A DNA stretch of 34,484 nucleotides from Candidatus Nitrotoga sp. 1052. GTDB lineage: Bacteria > Pseudomonadota > Gammaproteobacteria > Burkholderiales > Gallionellaceae. The notes below the pieces were generated by a model. The model was given only the letters and a program-made list of their open reading frames with translations. It was not told where the DNA came from and made no database searches. This document shows, piece by piece, positions 18,213-25,744 of this stretch. The position numbers were made by a program, and so were the translations under genes. The stretch spans positions 1 through 34,484 of the forward strand of contig NZ_CAKMHQ010000033.1 in NCBI RefSeq assembly GCF_927312905.1, read 5' to 3'. The first letter of the stretch is position 1; each line of letters starts with the position of its first letter.

Positions 18213-19484
18213 ATGCTTGAAACTGAAGCAACATCAATCTATCCCAGATACATCCAGTCACGAGTGACGGCTGCGTTGGCAGACACGCCGGTCGTGTTGT
18301 TGAGCGGCCCGCGCCAAGCGGGCAAAACCACCTTAGTGCGGCAACTGGCTGGGAGCAAGCGGCGTTATCTCACGCTCGACGATGAACTGACTCGACTAGC
18401 AGCGCAAGAAGATCCGGTCGGATTGATTCGCAGTCTTGATAGTGCTGTGATTGACGAGATACAGCGCGCGCCCAATTTGCTTTTGGCAATCAAAAAAGCG
18501 GTGGATGAAGATCGCCGCCCCGGCCGATTCTTGCTCACCGGATCTGCCAACCTGATGGCCTTGCCGAGTATTGCCGACTCGCTCGCAGGGCGAATGGAAA
18601 CCTTGGTGTTGCTGCCCCTCGCTCAGTGTGAGATCACTGCAAATCCTGAATCATCTCTCACTTGGCTCGACATTCTATTTGCAGATGGCATCTTGGCAGC
18701 AACTCAGCCAGCCGTGGGTGATGCACTGGTGGATAAAGTCATTCGAGGTGGCTATCCAGAAGCGTTATCGCGTGAGGACAATCGCCGCCGTAAAACATGG
18801 GCAAAACAATACATTGACTCGCTGATCCTGCGCGATATCAAAGACATCGCCAGCATTGACAAACTCGATCAGGTGCCCCGCCTGATGCGCGCCTTGGCGC
18901 AGACCGCAGGGCAGCTTTGCAACTACAGCCAGTTGGGCGGACAAGTAGGCATTGATCATAAGACCGCCAGCAAATACATCGCCATCTTCGAGCAAATGTA
19001 TTTGATGCAGCGGCTGCAGCCGTGGTCGGGGAACCGGCTTTCTCGTTTGGTTAAAACACCCAAGCTGCAATTTAATGATTCTGGCCTGTTGAGCGTGCTG
19101 TTGGATTTTTCCGATCCGATGCGCCAACGTAATCTATTTGGTCAATTGCTGGAAAGCTACGTGTTCGCCGAGCTACGCAAACAAATTACCTGGTCAGAAG
19201 GTGAATATGGACTTTTCTACTACCGTGACAAAGACCAGTACGAAGTCGATTTCGTCGTGGAGAATGCCTCGGGGGAAATTATCGGCATCGAAGTTAAAGC
19301 TGCCGCCAGCGTATCCTTGAGTGACCTCGCCGGATTAAAGCGGCTGGCCAGTGTTGCGCCCCAGAACTTCAAAGCAGGCATCATCCTTTACGATGGAACC
19401 GAAACGCTGCCCCTCGGCCGAGTCAATGACCGTCCGTTGTGGGCGATGCCTATTGCCACCCTCACTAGCAGTCGGAAAATGTAA
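18213..19484 (+). CDS. AAA+ ATPase with DUF4143 domain
   Basis: A 423-residue protein. Walker A is GPRQAGKT (residues 32-39), Walker B ends in VIDEIQ (Asp81, Glu82), and LLTGSANL (107-114) is the sensor-1 region. The C-terminal DUF4143 half ends in a restriction-endonuclease-like segment (YEVDFVVE, then GIEVKAA). This is a widespread family often found as a single gene on islands. Its function is unknown, with suggested links to nucleic acids or toxin-antitoxin behaviour. The start follows GGCCAGGT. The small gene at 19492 follows after seven bases. Confidence 0.85.
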   Translation: MLETEATSIYPRYIQSRVTAALADTPVVLLSGPRQAGKTTLVRQLAGSKRRYLTLDDELTRLAAQEDPVGLIRSLDSAVIDEIQRAPNLLLAIKKAVDEDRRPGRFLLTGSANLMALPSIADSLAGRMETLVLLPLAQCEITANPESSLTWLDILFADGILAATQPAVGDALVDKVIRGGYPEALSREDNRRRKTWAKQYIDSLILRDIKDIASIDKLDQVPRLMRALAQTAGQLCNYSQLGGQVGIDHKTASKYIAIFEQMYLMQRLQPWSGNRLSRLVKTPKLQFNDSGLLSVLLDFSDPMRQRNLFGQLLESYVFAELRKQITWSEGEYGLFYYRDKDQYEVDFVVENASGEIIGIEVKAAASVSLSDLAGLKRLASVAPQNFKAGIILYDGTETLPLGRVNDRPLWAMPIATLTSSRKM

Positions 19485-19491
19485 GTAAGCA

Positions 19492-19773
19492 ATGAACAAA
19501 TCCAATCTCAAAACCTACTCCGCAAGCCCGCAAGGATTTCATCGCGGTCACAATCTAACCTTGCTCGTTAATGGCGGAAGCAAGAGCTTCTTGCTTCAGG
19601 TTGTGTACGACCAACGCATCTTCGCAGGAGGGGTGGGCGCGACCATGGACATGTCGGTCATCGTTAAATTATTCAAGGAATCCTATTCCCAAGTCATACG
19701 CAAAAATATTGGTTTTGTGTCGATTTTTGCGTATGACTTGGGGCGGGATTTGCTGGGCAGCACTATAAAGTAA
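19492..19773 (+). CDS. hypothetical protein containing a long hairpin
   Basis: A 93-residue protein of unknown family, seven bases behind the DUF4143 ATPase and so probably in its transcript. A perfect 20-base inverted repeat lies inside the coding frame (19688-19707 with 19723-19742). The C-terminus may have been created by an element end. Its stop overlaps the convergent gene at 19763 by 11 bases. Confidence 0.4.
   Translation: MNKSNLKTYSASPQGFHRGHNLTLLVNGGSKSFLLQVVYDQRIFAGGVGATMDMSVIVKLFKESYSQVIRKNIGFVSIFAYDLGRDLLGSTIK
19688..19742. repeat. perfect 20-base inverted repeat
   Basis: The arm 19688-19707 is the exact reverse complement of 19723-19742, with a 15-base loop. The stem contains a run of A/T next to CCC/GGG ends. 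It lies between two convergent genes and could act as a bidirectional terminator, an element end or a recombination site. Confidence 0.7.
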
Positions 19774-20521
19774 CAGTCACCAATCCATTTCCTTTCGTTG
19801 ATTGTTCCGCCAGACCGGCATCCTCGCCCATCAAGGGTGTGCTCGCTTCCGCACTATCAGATGTTTGAATTTTCGTCTTGCGCGACTTTTTCTTAGGTGT
19901 TCCTACTACCTCGTCTGCGGGGCTATCCGTTTCCGCCTGGTCGGATCCTGCCTGAGCATCATGTTTAAGCTTTTGCGCGGCACTGAACGCGCGCGCCAGG
20001 ATTGCAGAAATTTCTGCCGAAACCCCCAGCGTCTTTCTGCGCCATTGCCGCTCCAATGCGCCCTTCGCATCGTCGGCGATGAAGCCGGCAAGCCATGTTG
20101 AATGCACCAACTCCATCAACCTGTCGAGCTCACGGATCATTTGCAGATATTGGCCGGATTTGTTGCAAGTTATTTTGGCTTGGTAAGTTGTGACATTCGT
20201 GTAATTTATCCTGCCAATTTCAATGCCGTTGTCCTCGGCGATCTTCTTGAGCCGCGCGCTTTCATTGCGCAGATTTGCAAACGCATTGTTGATCAAATGA
20301 TCCACCGCGCCGTTAACGGTCATTATTTCGTTATCACTTTTTAGTACCGCTGGTAGAACAACGCTCAAGCTACGCAGTGCCGAATCGCATTTCTCGTAGC
20401 CGTTTTCAAAAACAGCTTGGGCGGGTGACGAATGTATCTTCACCTCTTGGGTGAGGAATGGATTGCTGAACTCATCAGACTTCCTTTTTGGTGCACCTTT
20501 CACTGATTTACCGTTTTCCAC
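19763..20521 (-). CDS. hypothetical island protein
   Basis: I place the start at GTG 20521, which has AAAGGAG seven bases upstream, giving 252 residues. A longer frame to 20560 has no such site. The N-terminus and the last 60 residues are basic, Ser/Ala/Lys-rich and probably disordered. The middle (about 45-190) is helical with many Leu and Arg. The general look and context recall DUF1845/AcaB-like proteins of conjugative elements, but I cannot confirm this. It is transcribed away from the recombination module, separated by about 300 bases. Confidence 0.55.
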   Translation of the reverse strand: MENGKSVKGAPKRKSDEFSNPFLTQEVKIHSSPAQAVFENGYEKCDSALRSLSVVLPAVLKSDNEIMTVNGAVDHLINNAFANLRNESARLKKIAEDNGIEIGRINYTNVTTYQAKITCNKSGQYLQMIRELDRLMELVHSTWLAGFIADDAKGALERQWRRKTLGVSAEISAILARAFSAAQKLKHDAQAGSDQAETDSPADEVVGTPKKKSRKTKIQTSDSAEASTPLMGEDAGLAEQSTKGNGLVTVTL

Positions 20522-20708
20522 GAAACTCTCCTTTGCGGCTGTTGAACCAAAAATCAGCACAATTACAGAATTAAATAGTGAAACAGCGCTTCAGGAAAAT
20601 CTGATTGAAAGTCGGCGATTTTGCGGATTATCCACATGGAAGAAAGAATAAAACCTGTGTAGTGTCTCCCACATCTTGCTTCATGTGCTTAATGCTATGA
20701 GCTGATAT

Positions 20709-20764
20709 TTGGCGGCTGACCAATCAAAACAAACAGAAGACGAGCAATCGTCATAACCACCCAG
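20709..20764 (+). repeat. duplicated upstream segment, copy 1
   Basis: The sequence from 20709 onward is repeated at 24760 with a single difference over about 60 bases, running into the leader RNA of the next gene. It contains a small hairpin GACGA-GCAA-TCGTC. A shorter trace (GGCGGCTGACC) is at 21975-21985. It may be a shared promoter or part of the regulatory unit. Confidence 0.7.
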
Positions 20765-20827
20765 CGGGGACATCGTTCCCCGCAAGGGTCATGTTGTCTC
20801 CATTTTATTTCAAAAAGGAGACACAAA
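20765..20827 (+). ncRNA. radC-motif-like leader, copy A (before RecE-like gene)
   Basis: GGGGACA (20766-20772) can pair with TGTCTCC (20795-20801), enclosing a CCC-GCAA-GGG hairpin (20779-20788) with a GNRA loop. CGGGGA can instead pair with TCCCCG (20777-20782), and TGTCTCC with GGAGACA (20817-20823), which contains the ribosome-binding site. The two folds exclude each other. It resembles the radC RNA motif known from 5' regions of DNA-related genes. Confidence 0.65.
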
Positions 20828-21640
20828 ATGAAACGCATTGTCAGAGACTTGCCTATACAGGTTTATCACGCCAGTGAGGCAATATCACACAGCGGGATTG
20901 TTCAACTACTCAAGTCCCCCGAACACTACCTGCAATACAAAACAGGATCAATCGAGCCAACGCCAGCAATGGAATTTGGTTCGGCATTCCACGGCTTTAT
21001 TCTTGAACCTGAGGTCTTTTCAAAAGATTATGTGCTCGCGCCAAAGTTCGACCGACGCACCAAGGAAGGCAAGGAAATAGCCGCAAAGTGGGATGCTGAA
21101 AATGCGGGCAAAACGCCATTAAGCGCAGAGCAGATGGACACACTTGCTGCAATGAGGGTAAGTGTTTTCAATCATGCGGGCGCAGCCAAAATGCTTGACG
21201 ATGGTGAAGCTGAGACATCTCTGTTTTGGACGGATGACTACACGGGATTGCCGTGCAGGATACGTCCGGACTGGATGAGCGAGTACGGTATGGCAGACCT
21301 TAAAAGCTGCTGTGGTGCGAGCAAAGACAGCTTCTCCAAAGCAATAGCCAATCTTGGCTATGACGTGCAGGCCGCTTTTTACACTGACGGCATGAAGGCG
21401 GTGACTGGAAAGTCAGTCAACTTTTACTTTATCGCAGTGGAAAAAAATGCACCGTATTCGACGGCTTGCTACATCGCCAGTCAACAAATGATCGAAGTAG
21501 GGCGTGCCAAGTATCGCGGCGCGCTTGAGTTGCTGAAATGGTGCCAGGAAAACAATCATTTTCCCGGCTATCAACCGAGCGGCGAGATTGAAAGTATCGA
21601 TCTTCCGCGCTGGGCAGCAAACTTCGATATCGAAGCGTAA
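20828..21640 (+). CDS. RecE-like PD-(D/E)XK exonuclease
   Basis: A 270-residue putative exodeoxyribonuclease VIII/RecE-type nuclease of the PDDEXK superfamily. The family signature FGSAFHGFILE carries His55 and Glu60. The metal site follows as RPDWM (Asp148), ADLK (Asp157, Lys159) and YDVQ (Gln181), the expected H-D-DxK-Q order. It would resect double-stranded ends to leave a 3' strand for the RecT-like partner encoded next but one. AAGGAGA before the ATG is part of the leader hairpin, so expression may depend on leader folding. Confidence 0.85.
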   Translation: MKRIVRDLPIQVYHASEAISHSGIVQLLKSPEHYLQYKTGSIEPTPAMEFGSAFHGFILEPEVFSKDYVLAPKFDRRTKEGKEIAAKWDAENAGKTPLSAEQMDTLAAMRVSVFNHAGAAKMLDDGEAETSLFWTDDYTGLPCRIRPDWMSEYGMADLKSCCGASKDSFSKAIANLGYDVQAAFYTDGMKAVTGKSVNFYFIAVEKNAPYSTACYIASQQMIEVGRAKYRGALELLKWCQENNHFPGYQPSGEIESIDLPRWAANFDIEA

Positions 21641-21652
21641 CAACAACCCTAT

Positions 21653-21714
21653 CGGGGACACTTCCCCGACCAGGGTTTGTGTCCCCTTTTTTATTTCAAA
21701 TGAGGAGACACAAA
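21653..21714 (+). ncRNA. radC-motif-like leader, copy B
   Basis: This is the clearest copy. GGGGACAC (21654-21661) pairs perfectly with GTGTCCCC (21679-21686), which is followed by six Ts, making an intrinsic-terminator shape. GGGGA can instead pair with TCCCC (21663-21667). GTGTCCCC can pair with GGAGACAC (21704-21711) with one mismatch, masking the ribosome-binding site. Confidence 0.7.
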
Positions 21715-21957
21715 ATGGGAATTTTTATCTTGTTAATGCTGGCGTGGGCGGTTTATTCGGCCATTCGAGCTGTGATGGTATGTATCAAACCACGCATGAG
21801 AGCAAAGCCTGCAACCAGGACTTCGGCAGCATCAATGACAAACGAGCCAAACTGGGCAGAGCTTGAGATACCCACATTCATTCGGCGCGGATTAGCCTTT
21901 CCTGTTCTGACTGAAAAGAAGAAGATGGTGCGAAAGAAAATTCAAGTTGCTGCGTAA
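21715..21957 (+). CDS. small membrane-anchored protein
   Basis: An 80-residue protein starting at ATG 21715 behind GAGGAGACAC. One N-terminal hydrophobic segment (about residues 3-23) is followed by a basic cytoplasmic tail. It lies between the RecE-like and RecT genes and has its own leader of the same type, which marks it as a member of the module. I recognise no family. Confidence 0.6.
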   Translation: MGIFILLMLAWAVYSAIRAVMVCIKPRMRAKPATRTSAASMTNEPNWAELEIPTFIRRGLAFPVLTEKKKMVRKKIQVAA

Positions 21958-22048
21958 TGCAGTGACGTGAAAAAGGCGGCTGACCTTGCCGAAAGGTAAA
22001 ACAGCATTAAGCATCGTTTCTGGCAACCGGTTCGATTCAAGCAATCCC

Positions 22049-22118
22049 ACGGGGACATCCTTTGTCCCTATGGGGCGTGGTGTCTCCGTTTTTTGTGTTA
22101 ACAAAAAGGAAAAACACC
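22049..22118 (+). ncRNA. radC-motif-like leader, copy C (before recT)
   Basis: CGGGGACATC (22050-22059) can pair over ten positions, including two G-T, with GGTGTCTCCG (22079-22088), followed by six Ts. The inner hairpin is CCC-TAT-GGG (22066-22074). GGTGT can alternatively pair with ACACC (22114-22118) just before the ATG, with TCC facing the GGA of the ribosome-binding site. Confidence 0.65.
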
Positions 22119-23174
22119 ATGTCATTACAAGCACTCAAAAACATCAATCGTACCGCCGCAGCCCAGAACGAGCAACCCCAAGGCTTCCCGGCAATGCTTG
22201 AACAGTTCAAGGGAGAAATCGCCCGCGCGCTGCCCAAGCACATCAATCCTGATCGCATGGCACGTATTGCGCTCACGGCGTTTCGCATGACCCCGAAGCT
22301 GGGTGAGTGCGATCCGCGTAGTGTGTTTGCTGCCGTCATCCAGTCCTCGCAACTTGGACTTGAAGTCGGGCTCATGGGCGAAGCTCACCTTGTCCCGTTT
22401 GGCAACCAATGCCAACTCATTCCGGGTTACACCGGATTGATGAAGCTGGCGCGTCAGAGTGGATTGGTACAGGACATCTATGCACACGAGGTACGCATGA
22501 ACGACACGTTCGCGCTAAAGCTCGGCATGGAACGAAGCCTGGAGCATGAACCGCTGACTGCACCGGGTGGCTTTCCCGCGTCTGATGAAGAACGCGGAGA
22601 GGTGGTTGGCTTCTATGCGGTAGGCGTTCTCAAAGATGATAGCAGGACGTTTGTCGCAATGGGCCGCAAAGAAGTTGAAAGCATCCGTGATGGCAGTCGC
22701 GGCTACCAGGCAGCCAAGAAGTACAAAAAGGAATCCGTCTGGGATACCGACTTTGTAGCGATGGGGCTGAAAACGGCCATTCGGCGCATCTGCAAGTTCT
22801 TGCCTAAATCACCCGAGCTGGCAACGGCACTGGCGATGGATGAAAAAGCGCATGCAGGGCAAGGTCAAAATCTGAATCTGAACGATGTGATCGACGGCAG
22901 TTACGCGCCGGTTGATGTCGTGGATGAGGCAGTGGAGATCAAAGAAAAAGCGCCCGGCAAAACCGAGAGCCAACCGCAATCGGCAAATGAACTGAGCAAA
23001 CTCGAAAAGCTGGACAAGGTTGTCGCGGCTTTGAAATCAGCCAGTACTGTTGAAGCATTGGATGAGATCTATATCCGTGCCGAAGTGGATCTGGAAGATG
23101 CGGAGCTTGAGGTCGCTCTGCGCGAGTATCGCACATGCAAAGACGCGATTATTGAACAAGGCAGCCTGGTTTAA
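22119..23174 (+). CDS. recT: RecT-family single-strand annealing protein
   Basis: A 351-residue RecT. The family core is visible: the helix with RMARIALTAFRMTP, then the SVFAAVIQSSQLGLEVG block, then GEAHLVPF and CQLIPGYTGLMKLARQSG. The later WDTDFVAMGLKTAIRRICKFLP segment completes the signature. RecT binds single strands exposed by RecE and anneals them, giving RecA-independent recombination. The acidic, Lys/Glu-rich C-terminus after about 270 is variable. The start ATG 22119 follows AAAAAGGA, and the longer frame back to 22062 would run through the leader. It forms a functional pair with the nuclease at 20828. Confidence 0.9.
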   Translation: MSLQALKNINRTAAAQNEQPQGFPAMLEQFKGEIARALPKHINPDRMARIALTAFRMTPKLGECDPRSVFAAVIQSSQLGLEVGLMGEAHLVPFGNQCQLIPGYTGLMKLARQSGLVQDIYAHEVRMNDTFALKLGMERSLEHEPLTAPGGFPASDEERGEVVGFYAVGVLKDDSRTFVAMGRKEVESIRDGSRGYQAAKKYKKESVWDTDFVAMGLKTAIRRICKFLPKSPELATALAMDEKAHAGQGQNLNLNDVIDGSYAPVDVVDEAVEIKEKAPGKTESQPQSANELSKLEKLDKVVAALKSASTVEALDEIYIRAEVDLEDAELEVALREYRTCKDAIIEQGSLV

Positions 23175-23183
23175 TCACTCTCA

Positions 23184-23260
23184 CGGGGACATCGTTCCTC
23201 TCTGGGAAATATCAGAAAGTCTGAGAGGATCGTTACGTCACAAAAATTATTGTCTCCGAG
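23184..23260 (+). ncRNA. divergent radC-motif-like leader, copy D
   Basis: CGGGGACA (23184-23191) can pair with TGTCTCCG (23251-23258) over eight positions. The interior is enlarged and contains a different stem, TCCTCTC (23196-23202) with GAGAGGA (23223-23229). There is no T-run and no clear ribosome-binding site before the ATG at 23261, so this copy may be decayed or work differently. Confidence 0.45.
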
Positions 23261-23404
23261 ATGAAAATGCTCGGTGGCAACAAGACGGATGGTGAGTCGC
23301 GCGTTGCAGCACCTGCTGCGTCCGCTGCTAACAAAGGCAAAACCACAATGGCAAAACCACAAAGACAGGCCCAAAGCCTGAATTTGACGATGGACTTTTT
23401 TTGA
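23261..23404 (+). CDS. possible 47-residue basic protein
   Basis: ATG 23261 to TGA 23404 gives 47 residues, rich in Ala, Lys and Gln, with an Ala-rich centre and ending MDFF. It sits exactly where a gene start is expected behind leader copy D. No ribosome-binding site is evident. It could be a true small protein or the scar of a larger gene. Confidence 0.3.
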   Translation: MKMLGGNKTDGESRVAAPAASAANKGKTTMAKPQRQAQSLNLTMDFF

Positions 23405-23430
23405 CGAGGGATCTTTCTAAAACTCAACCA

Positions 23431-23489
23431 CCCACCGGGGGAATCATCCCCCATGGGGTGCTTCTTTGCCGGTGGTTTTACAACCACCC
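23431..23489 (+). ncRNA. radC-motif-like leader, copy E1
   Basis: CCACCGG (23432-23438) pairs with CCGGTGG (23469-23475), followed by TTTT. The inner hairpin is formed by CCCC-AT-GGGG. GGTGGTT (23471-23477) can alternatively pair with AACCACC (23482-23488). The primary sequence differs from the other copies while the switch-like plan is kept. Confidence 0.5.
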
Positions 23490-23495
23490 GCCCAC

Positions 23496-23564
23496 ACGGG
23501 ACACACCTGAACATCCCGTTGGGTGCTCTGGTGTGTCCCGTGCGGGATATACCAAGGAGGCATC
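23496..23564 (+). ncRNA. radC-motif-like leader, copy E2 (before primase gene)
   Basis: ACGGGACACACC (23496-23507) pairs perfectly over 12 bases with GGTGTGTCCCGT (23530-23541), around a CCC-GTT-GGG hairpin. ACGGGA can instead pair with the nearer TCCCGT. TCCCG can also pair with the following CGGGA (23543-23547). Here the AAGGAGG ribosome-binding site is outside the stems. Compared with copy B the outer stem has paired changes, which supports a real RNA helix. Confidence 0.65.
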
Positions 23565-24632
23565 ATGGAAGCGAAAGAACTGAAGTTGTTGGCCGCAGGA
23601 CGCTGGGCAAATATTGTTGCGTCGCTCGCCCCGCATCTTGGTCAGGCAGTAGAGCGCACACCGAATCATGTGCCGTGCCCCGTGCATGGCGGGACAGATG
23701 GATTCCGGCTGTTTCGGGATTTTGATGCGACAGGCGGCGGTGTGTGCAACACATGCGGCATCCATCACGATGGATATACGCTACTCATGTGGGCGAATGG
23801 GTGGGATTTTCTCACTACCCACCGCGCCATACATGACATGTTATTGGGAAGCGGCGAGAGGCATTACACGCCCCTGCCAGTCAAAAAAGTGTGTGTCAAA
23901 AAAGAGGAGAACAGGCAAGACATTCGTGATTCTCTGAATCATGTGTGGAAAGCCAGCATTCCTCTGACCTCCCTCGAAGCGCGGGCAGCAAGGTTGTATT
24001 TTGCAAACCGTGGAATCGGGCAGATCGACTATCGAAAAATTGATAGCAAGGTGATCCGCTTTGTCCCTTCACTTGAGTATTTCGAAAAGGGAAAGCTGGT
24101 CAACACGTATCCCGCCATTGTCACGATGGTGTGCGATGCAAACGGTTGTCCTTCGACCGTTCATCGCACCTACATTGCACACGATGGCGCGAAAGCAAAT
24201 ATCCAATCACCCAAAAAAATGATGCGGCACTGCGCCGACAATTTATTTGGCGCGATGAGGATAGCGGTGCAGGGCAGCAGCAAGGTATTGGCAGTTACAG
24301 AGGGCATCGAAACAGCACTGGCCATCATAGGTGCTTTCAATGTGCCTGTATGGGCTGCTGGAAACGCCTACTTGCTGGAAAACTTCGTGCCGCCAAAAGG
24401 TGTTGATGTGGTGATCTATGCTGACAAAGACCGGCCTTCCATGATTCATCCAGAAGGTCACGGATTAAGTTCGGCGAAGTCACTGGTAAAACGCTTATGG
24501 AAAGAAGGCGTAAAGGCCAGCATCAAGCTACCTGACACAGATATTCCGCAAGGGATGAAATCTGTTGACTGGCTGGATGTTATCAATAGCAATGCCTATC
24601 AGGCAATCATCAAAAAATCTGCCGCACGGTAA
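23565..24632 (+). CDS. Toprim-domain primase-like protein
   Basis: A 355-residue protein with the plan of phage P4-type primase N-terminal parts. A zinc site is formed by CPVH (Cys38, His41) and CNTC (Cys61, Cys64). A central DUF7146-like region follows. The Toprim domain comes after about residue 250: the glutamate in AVTEGIETALAI and the DxD in VVIYADKDRP. It probably makes primers for the island's own replication or repair; no helicase domain is attached. The start at 23565 has AAGGAGG five bases upstream. It is followed by a terminator and then by radC. Confidence 0.82.
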   Translation: MEAKELKLLAAGRWANIVASLAPHLGQAVERTPNHVPCPVHGGTDGFRLFRDFDATGGGVCNTCGIHHDGYTLLMWANGWDFLTTHRAIHDMLLGSGERHYTPLPVKKVCVKKEENRQDIRDSLNHVWKASIPLTSLEARAARLYFANRGIGQIDYRKIDSKVIRFVPSLEYFEKGKLVNTYPAIVTMVCDANGCPSTVHRTYIAHDGAKANIQSPKKMMRHCADNLFGAMRIAVQGSSKVLAVTEGIETALAIIGAFNVPVWAAGNAYLLENFVPPKGVDVVIYADKDRPSMIHPEGHGLSSAKSLVKRLWKEGVKASIKLPDTDIPQGMKSVDWLDVINSNAYQAIIKKSAAR

Positions 24633-24673
24633 GCAGCTCAGTCTCATGGACATGCCTGCCCAAGGTGGTTTTA

Positions 24674-24693
24674 CCTCGCTTGCGGGGCTTTTT
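24674..24693 (+). terminator. intrinsic terminator after primase gene
   Basis: CCTCG (24674-24678) pairs with CGGGG (24683-24687), with one G-T pair and a four-base loop, followed by CTTTTT. It ends the primase transcript 40 bases after the stop, so radC must have its own promoter, probably within the duplicated segment at 24760. Confidence 0.6.
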
Positions 24694-24759
24694 ATGACGC
24701 ATTCGATGAGTGCGCCATAAAAAGAGAATTCATTCTCATGGCTATGCCTTGAGTTGAAA

Positions 24760-24815
24760 TTGGCGGCTGACCAATCAAAACAAACAGAAGACGAGCAATC
24801 GTCATAACTACCCAG
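24760..24815 (+). repeat. duplicated upstream segment, copy 2
   Basis: This nearly exact copy of 20709-20764 includes the GACGA-GCAA-TCGTC hairpin. Placement directly before leader copy F repeats the arrangement in front of the RecE-like gene, so the unit of duplication is regulatory (promoter plus leader) and not coding. Confidence 0.7.
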
Positions 24816-24873
24816 CGGGGACACGTCCCCGCCAAGGGTTTGTGTCCCTTTCTTTATTTAAAGGAGACACAAA
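24816..24873 (+). ncRNA. radC-motif-like leader, copy F (before radC)
   Basis: GGGGACAC (24817-24824) pairs with GTGTCCC and the following T (24842-24849), then a TTCTTT run. CGGGGA can instead pair with TCCCCG (24826-24831), and GTGTC with GACAC of the GGAGACAC ribosome-binding segment (24863-24870). This is the position after which the radC RNA motif was named. Confidence 0.7.
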
Positions 24874-25473
24874 ATGAATATCCAAAATTGCAGCACACCT
24901 GACTTGTTGTCCGTACTGGTTGGAAAAAGGATGGCTAAAAAGCTATCACAAGTTCCACTTTCCGTTTTATTTGGAATGCGTGCAAATCGTCAGGAAATGG
25001 TTTGCGAAAATGAAGCTCCGTATGTGCCCGCACCTATCATCTCGGCAGCCAAGGAGTTGTTTGTGCGCGCACTCGAAGAGGACATCCACAACCACCCCGT
25101 ATCCTTTACTGCACCACAGGTGGTCAAGGATTACTTGAGGCTGGTATTAGGTGGACGGCAGCAGGAAGTATTTATGGTGCTGTTTCTAGATGCACAGCAT
25201 CGTCTTATCGCTTCGGAAGAGCTATTTCACGGAACGCTGACACAAACCAGTGTGTATCCACGCGAGGTTGTCAAACGCGCCTTGATTCACAACGCGGCAG
25301 CGGTAATGCTGAGCCACAACCATCCTTCAGGGGTGGCAGAGCCCAGCAGTGCCGACCGCTCGCTAACTGAAGCACTAAAGCAAGCGCTTGGATTGGTAGA
25401 TGTTCGAGTTCTCGATCACATTGTGATCGGCGAGCAAGAGGCATTGTCTTTTGCCGAACGAGGTTTGATATGA
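24874..25473 (+). CDS. radC: RadC/MPN+ JAMM-domain protein
   Basis: A 199-residue RadC-type protein lacking the longer N-terminal helix-hairpin-helix region of chromosomal RadC. The JAMM metalloprotease-like site is complete: SHNHPSG then PSSAD, giving His148, His150, Ser152 and Asp161, with Glu115 or Glu116 upstream. Island and plasmid RadC copies are common; their biochemical role is unsettled. The stop overlaps the start of the zinc-ribbon gene (ATGA at 25470). Confidence 0.9.
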   Translation: MNIQNCSTPDLLSVLVGKRMAKKLSQVPLSVLFGMRANRQEMVCENEAPYVPAPIISAAKELFVRALEEDIHNHPVSFTAPQVVKDYLRLVLGGRQQEVFMVLFLDAQHRLIASEELFHGTLTQTSVYPREVVKRALIHNAAAVMLSHNHPSGVAEPSSADRSLTEALKQALGLVDVRVLDHIVIGEQEALSFAERGLI

Positions 25474-25727
25474 GTGTGCCATTTCTGAAAAGATGGAAAA
25501 AAAAGGTGTATTGCGATCAATGCAACTCGTCCTGGAAATTTATGCATTCCGATGTGTACAACGCAAAGGAATGTCCTGTTTGCAAACGAGAGCAGGACCT
25601 TGCTGATCTGGCTAAACATACTGTTGATGCCATCATCAAGCGGCTCGATACACCGCAGGCAATACTGGAAGCCTATGTGGAAATTTATTTGGTAAATCGA
25701 AAAGCACATTTGGCGTATCAAAATTAG
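25470..25727 (+). CDS. small zinc-ribbon protein
   Basis: An 85-residue protein with two CxxC knuckles, CDQC (about 15-18) and CPVC (about 35-38), that should bind one zinc, followed by a helical tail. Start and stop overlap with radC (ATGA) suggests coupled translation and possibly a joint function in DNA transactions. No further family is recognised. Confidence 0.65.
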   Translation: MSVPFLKRWKKKVYCDQCNSSWKFMHSDVYNAKECPVCKREQDLADLAKHTVDAIIKRLDTPQAILEAYVEIYLVNRKAHLAYQN

Positions 25728-25744
25728 AGATTTTTTCAACCTCA

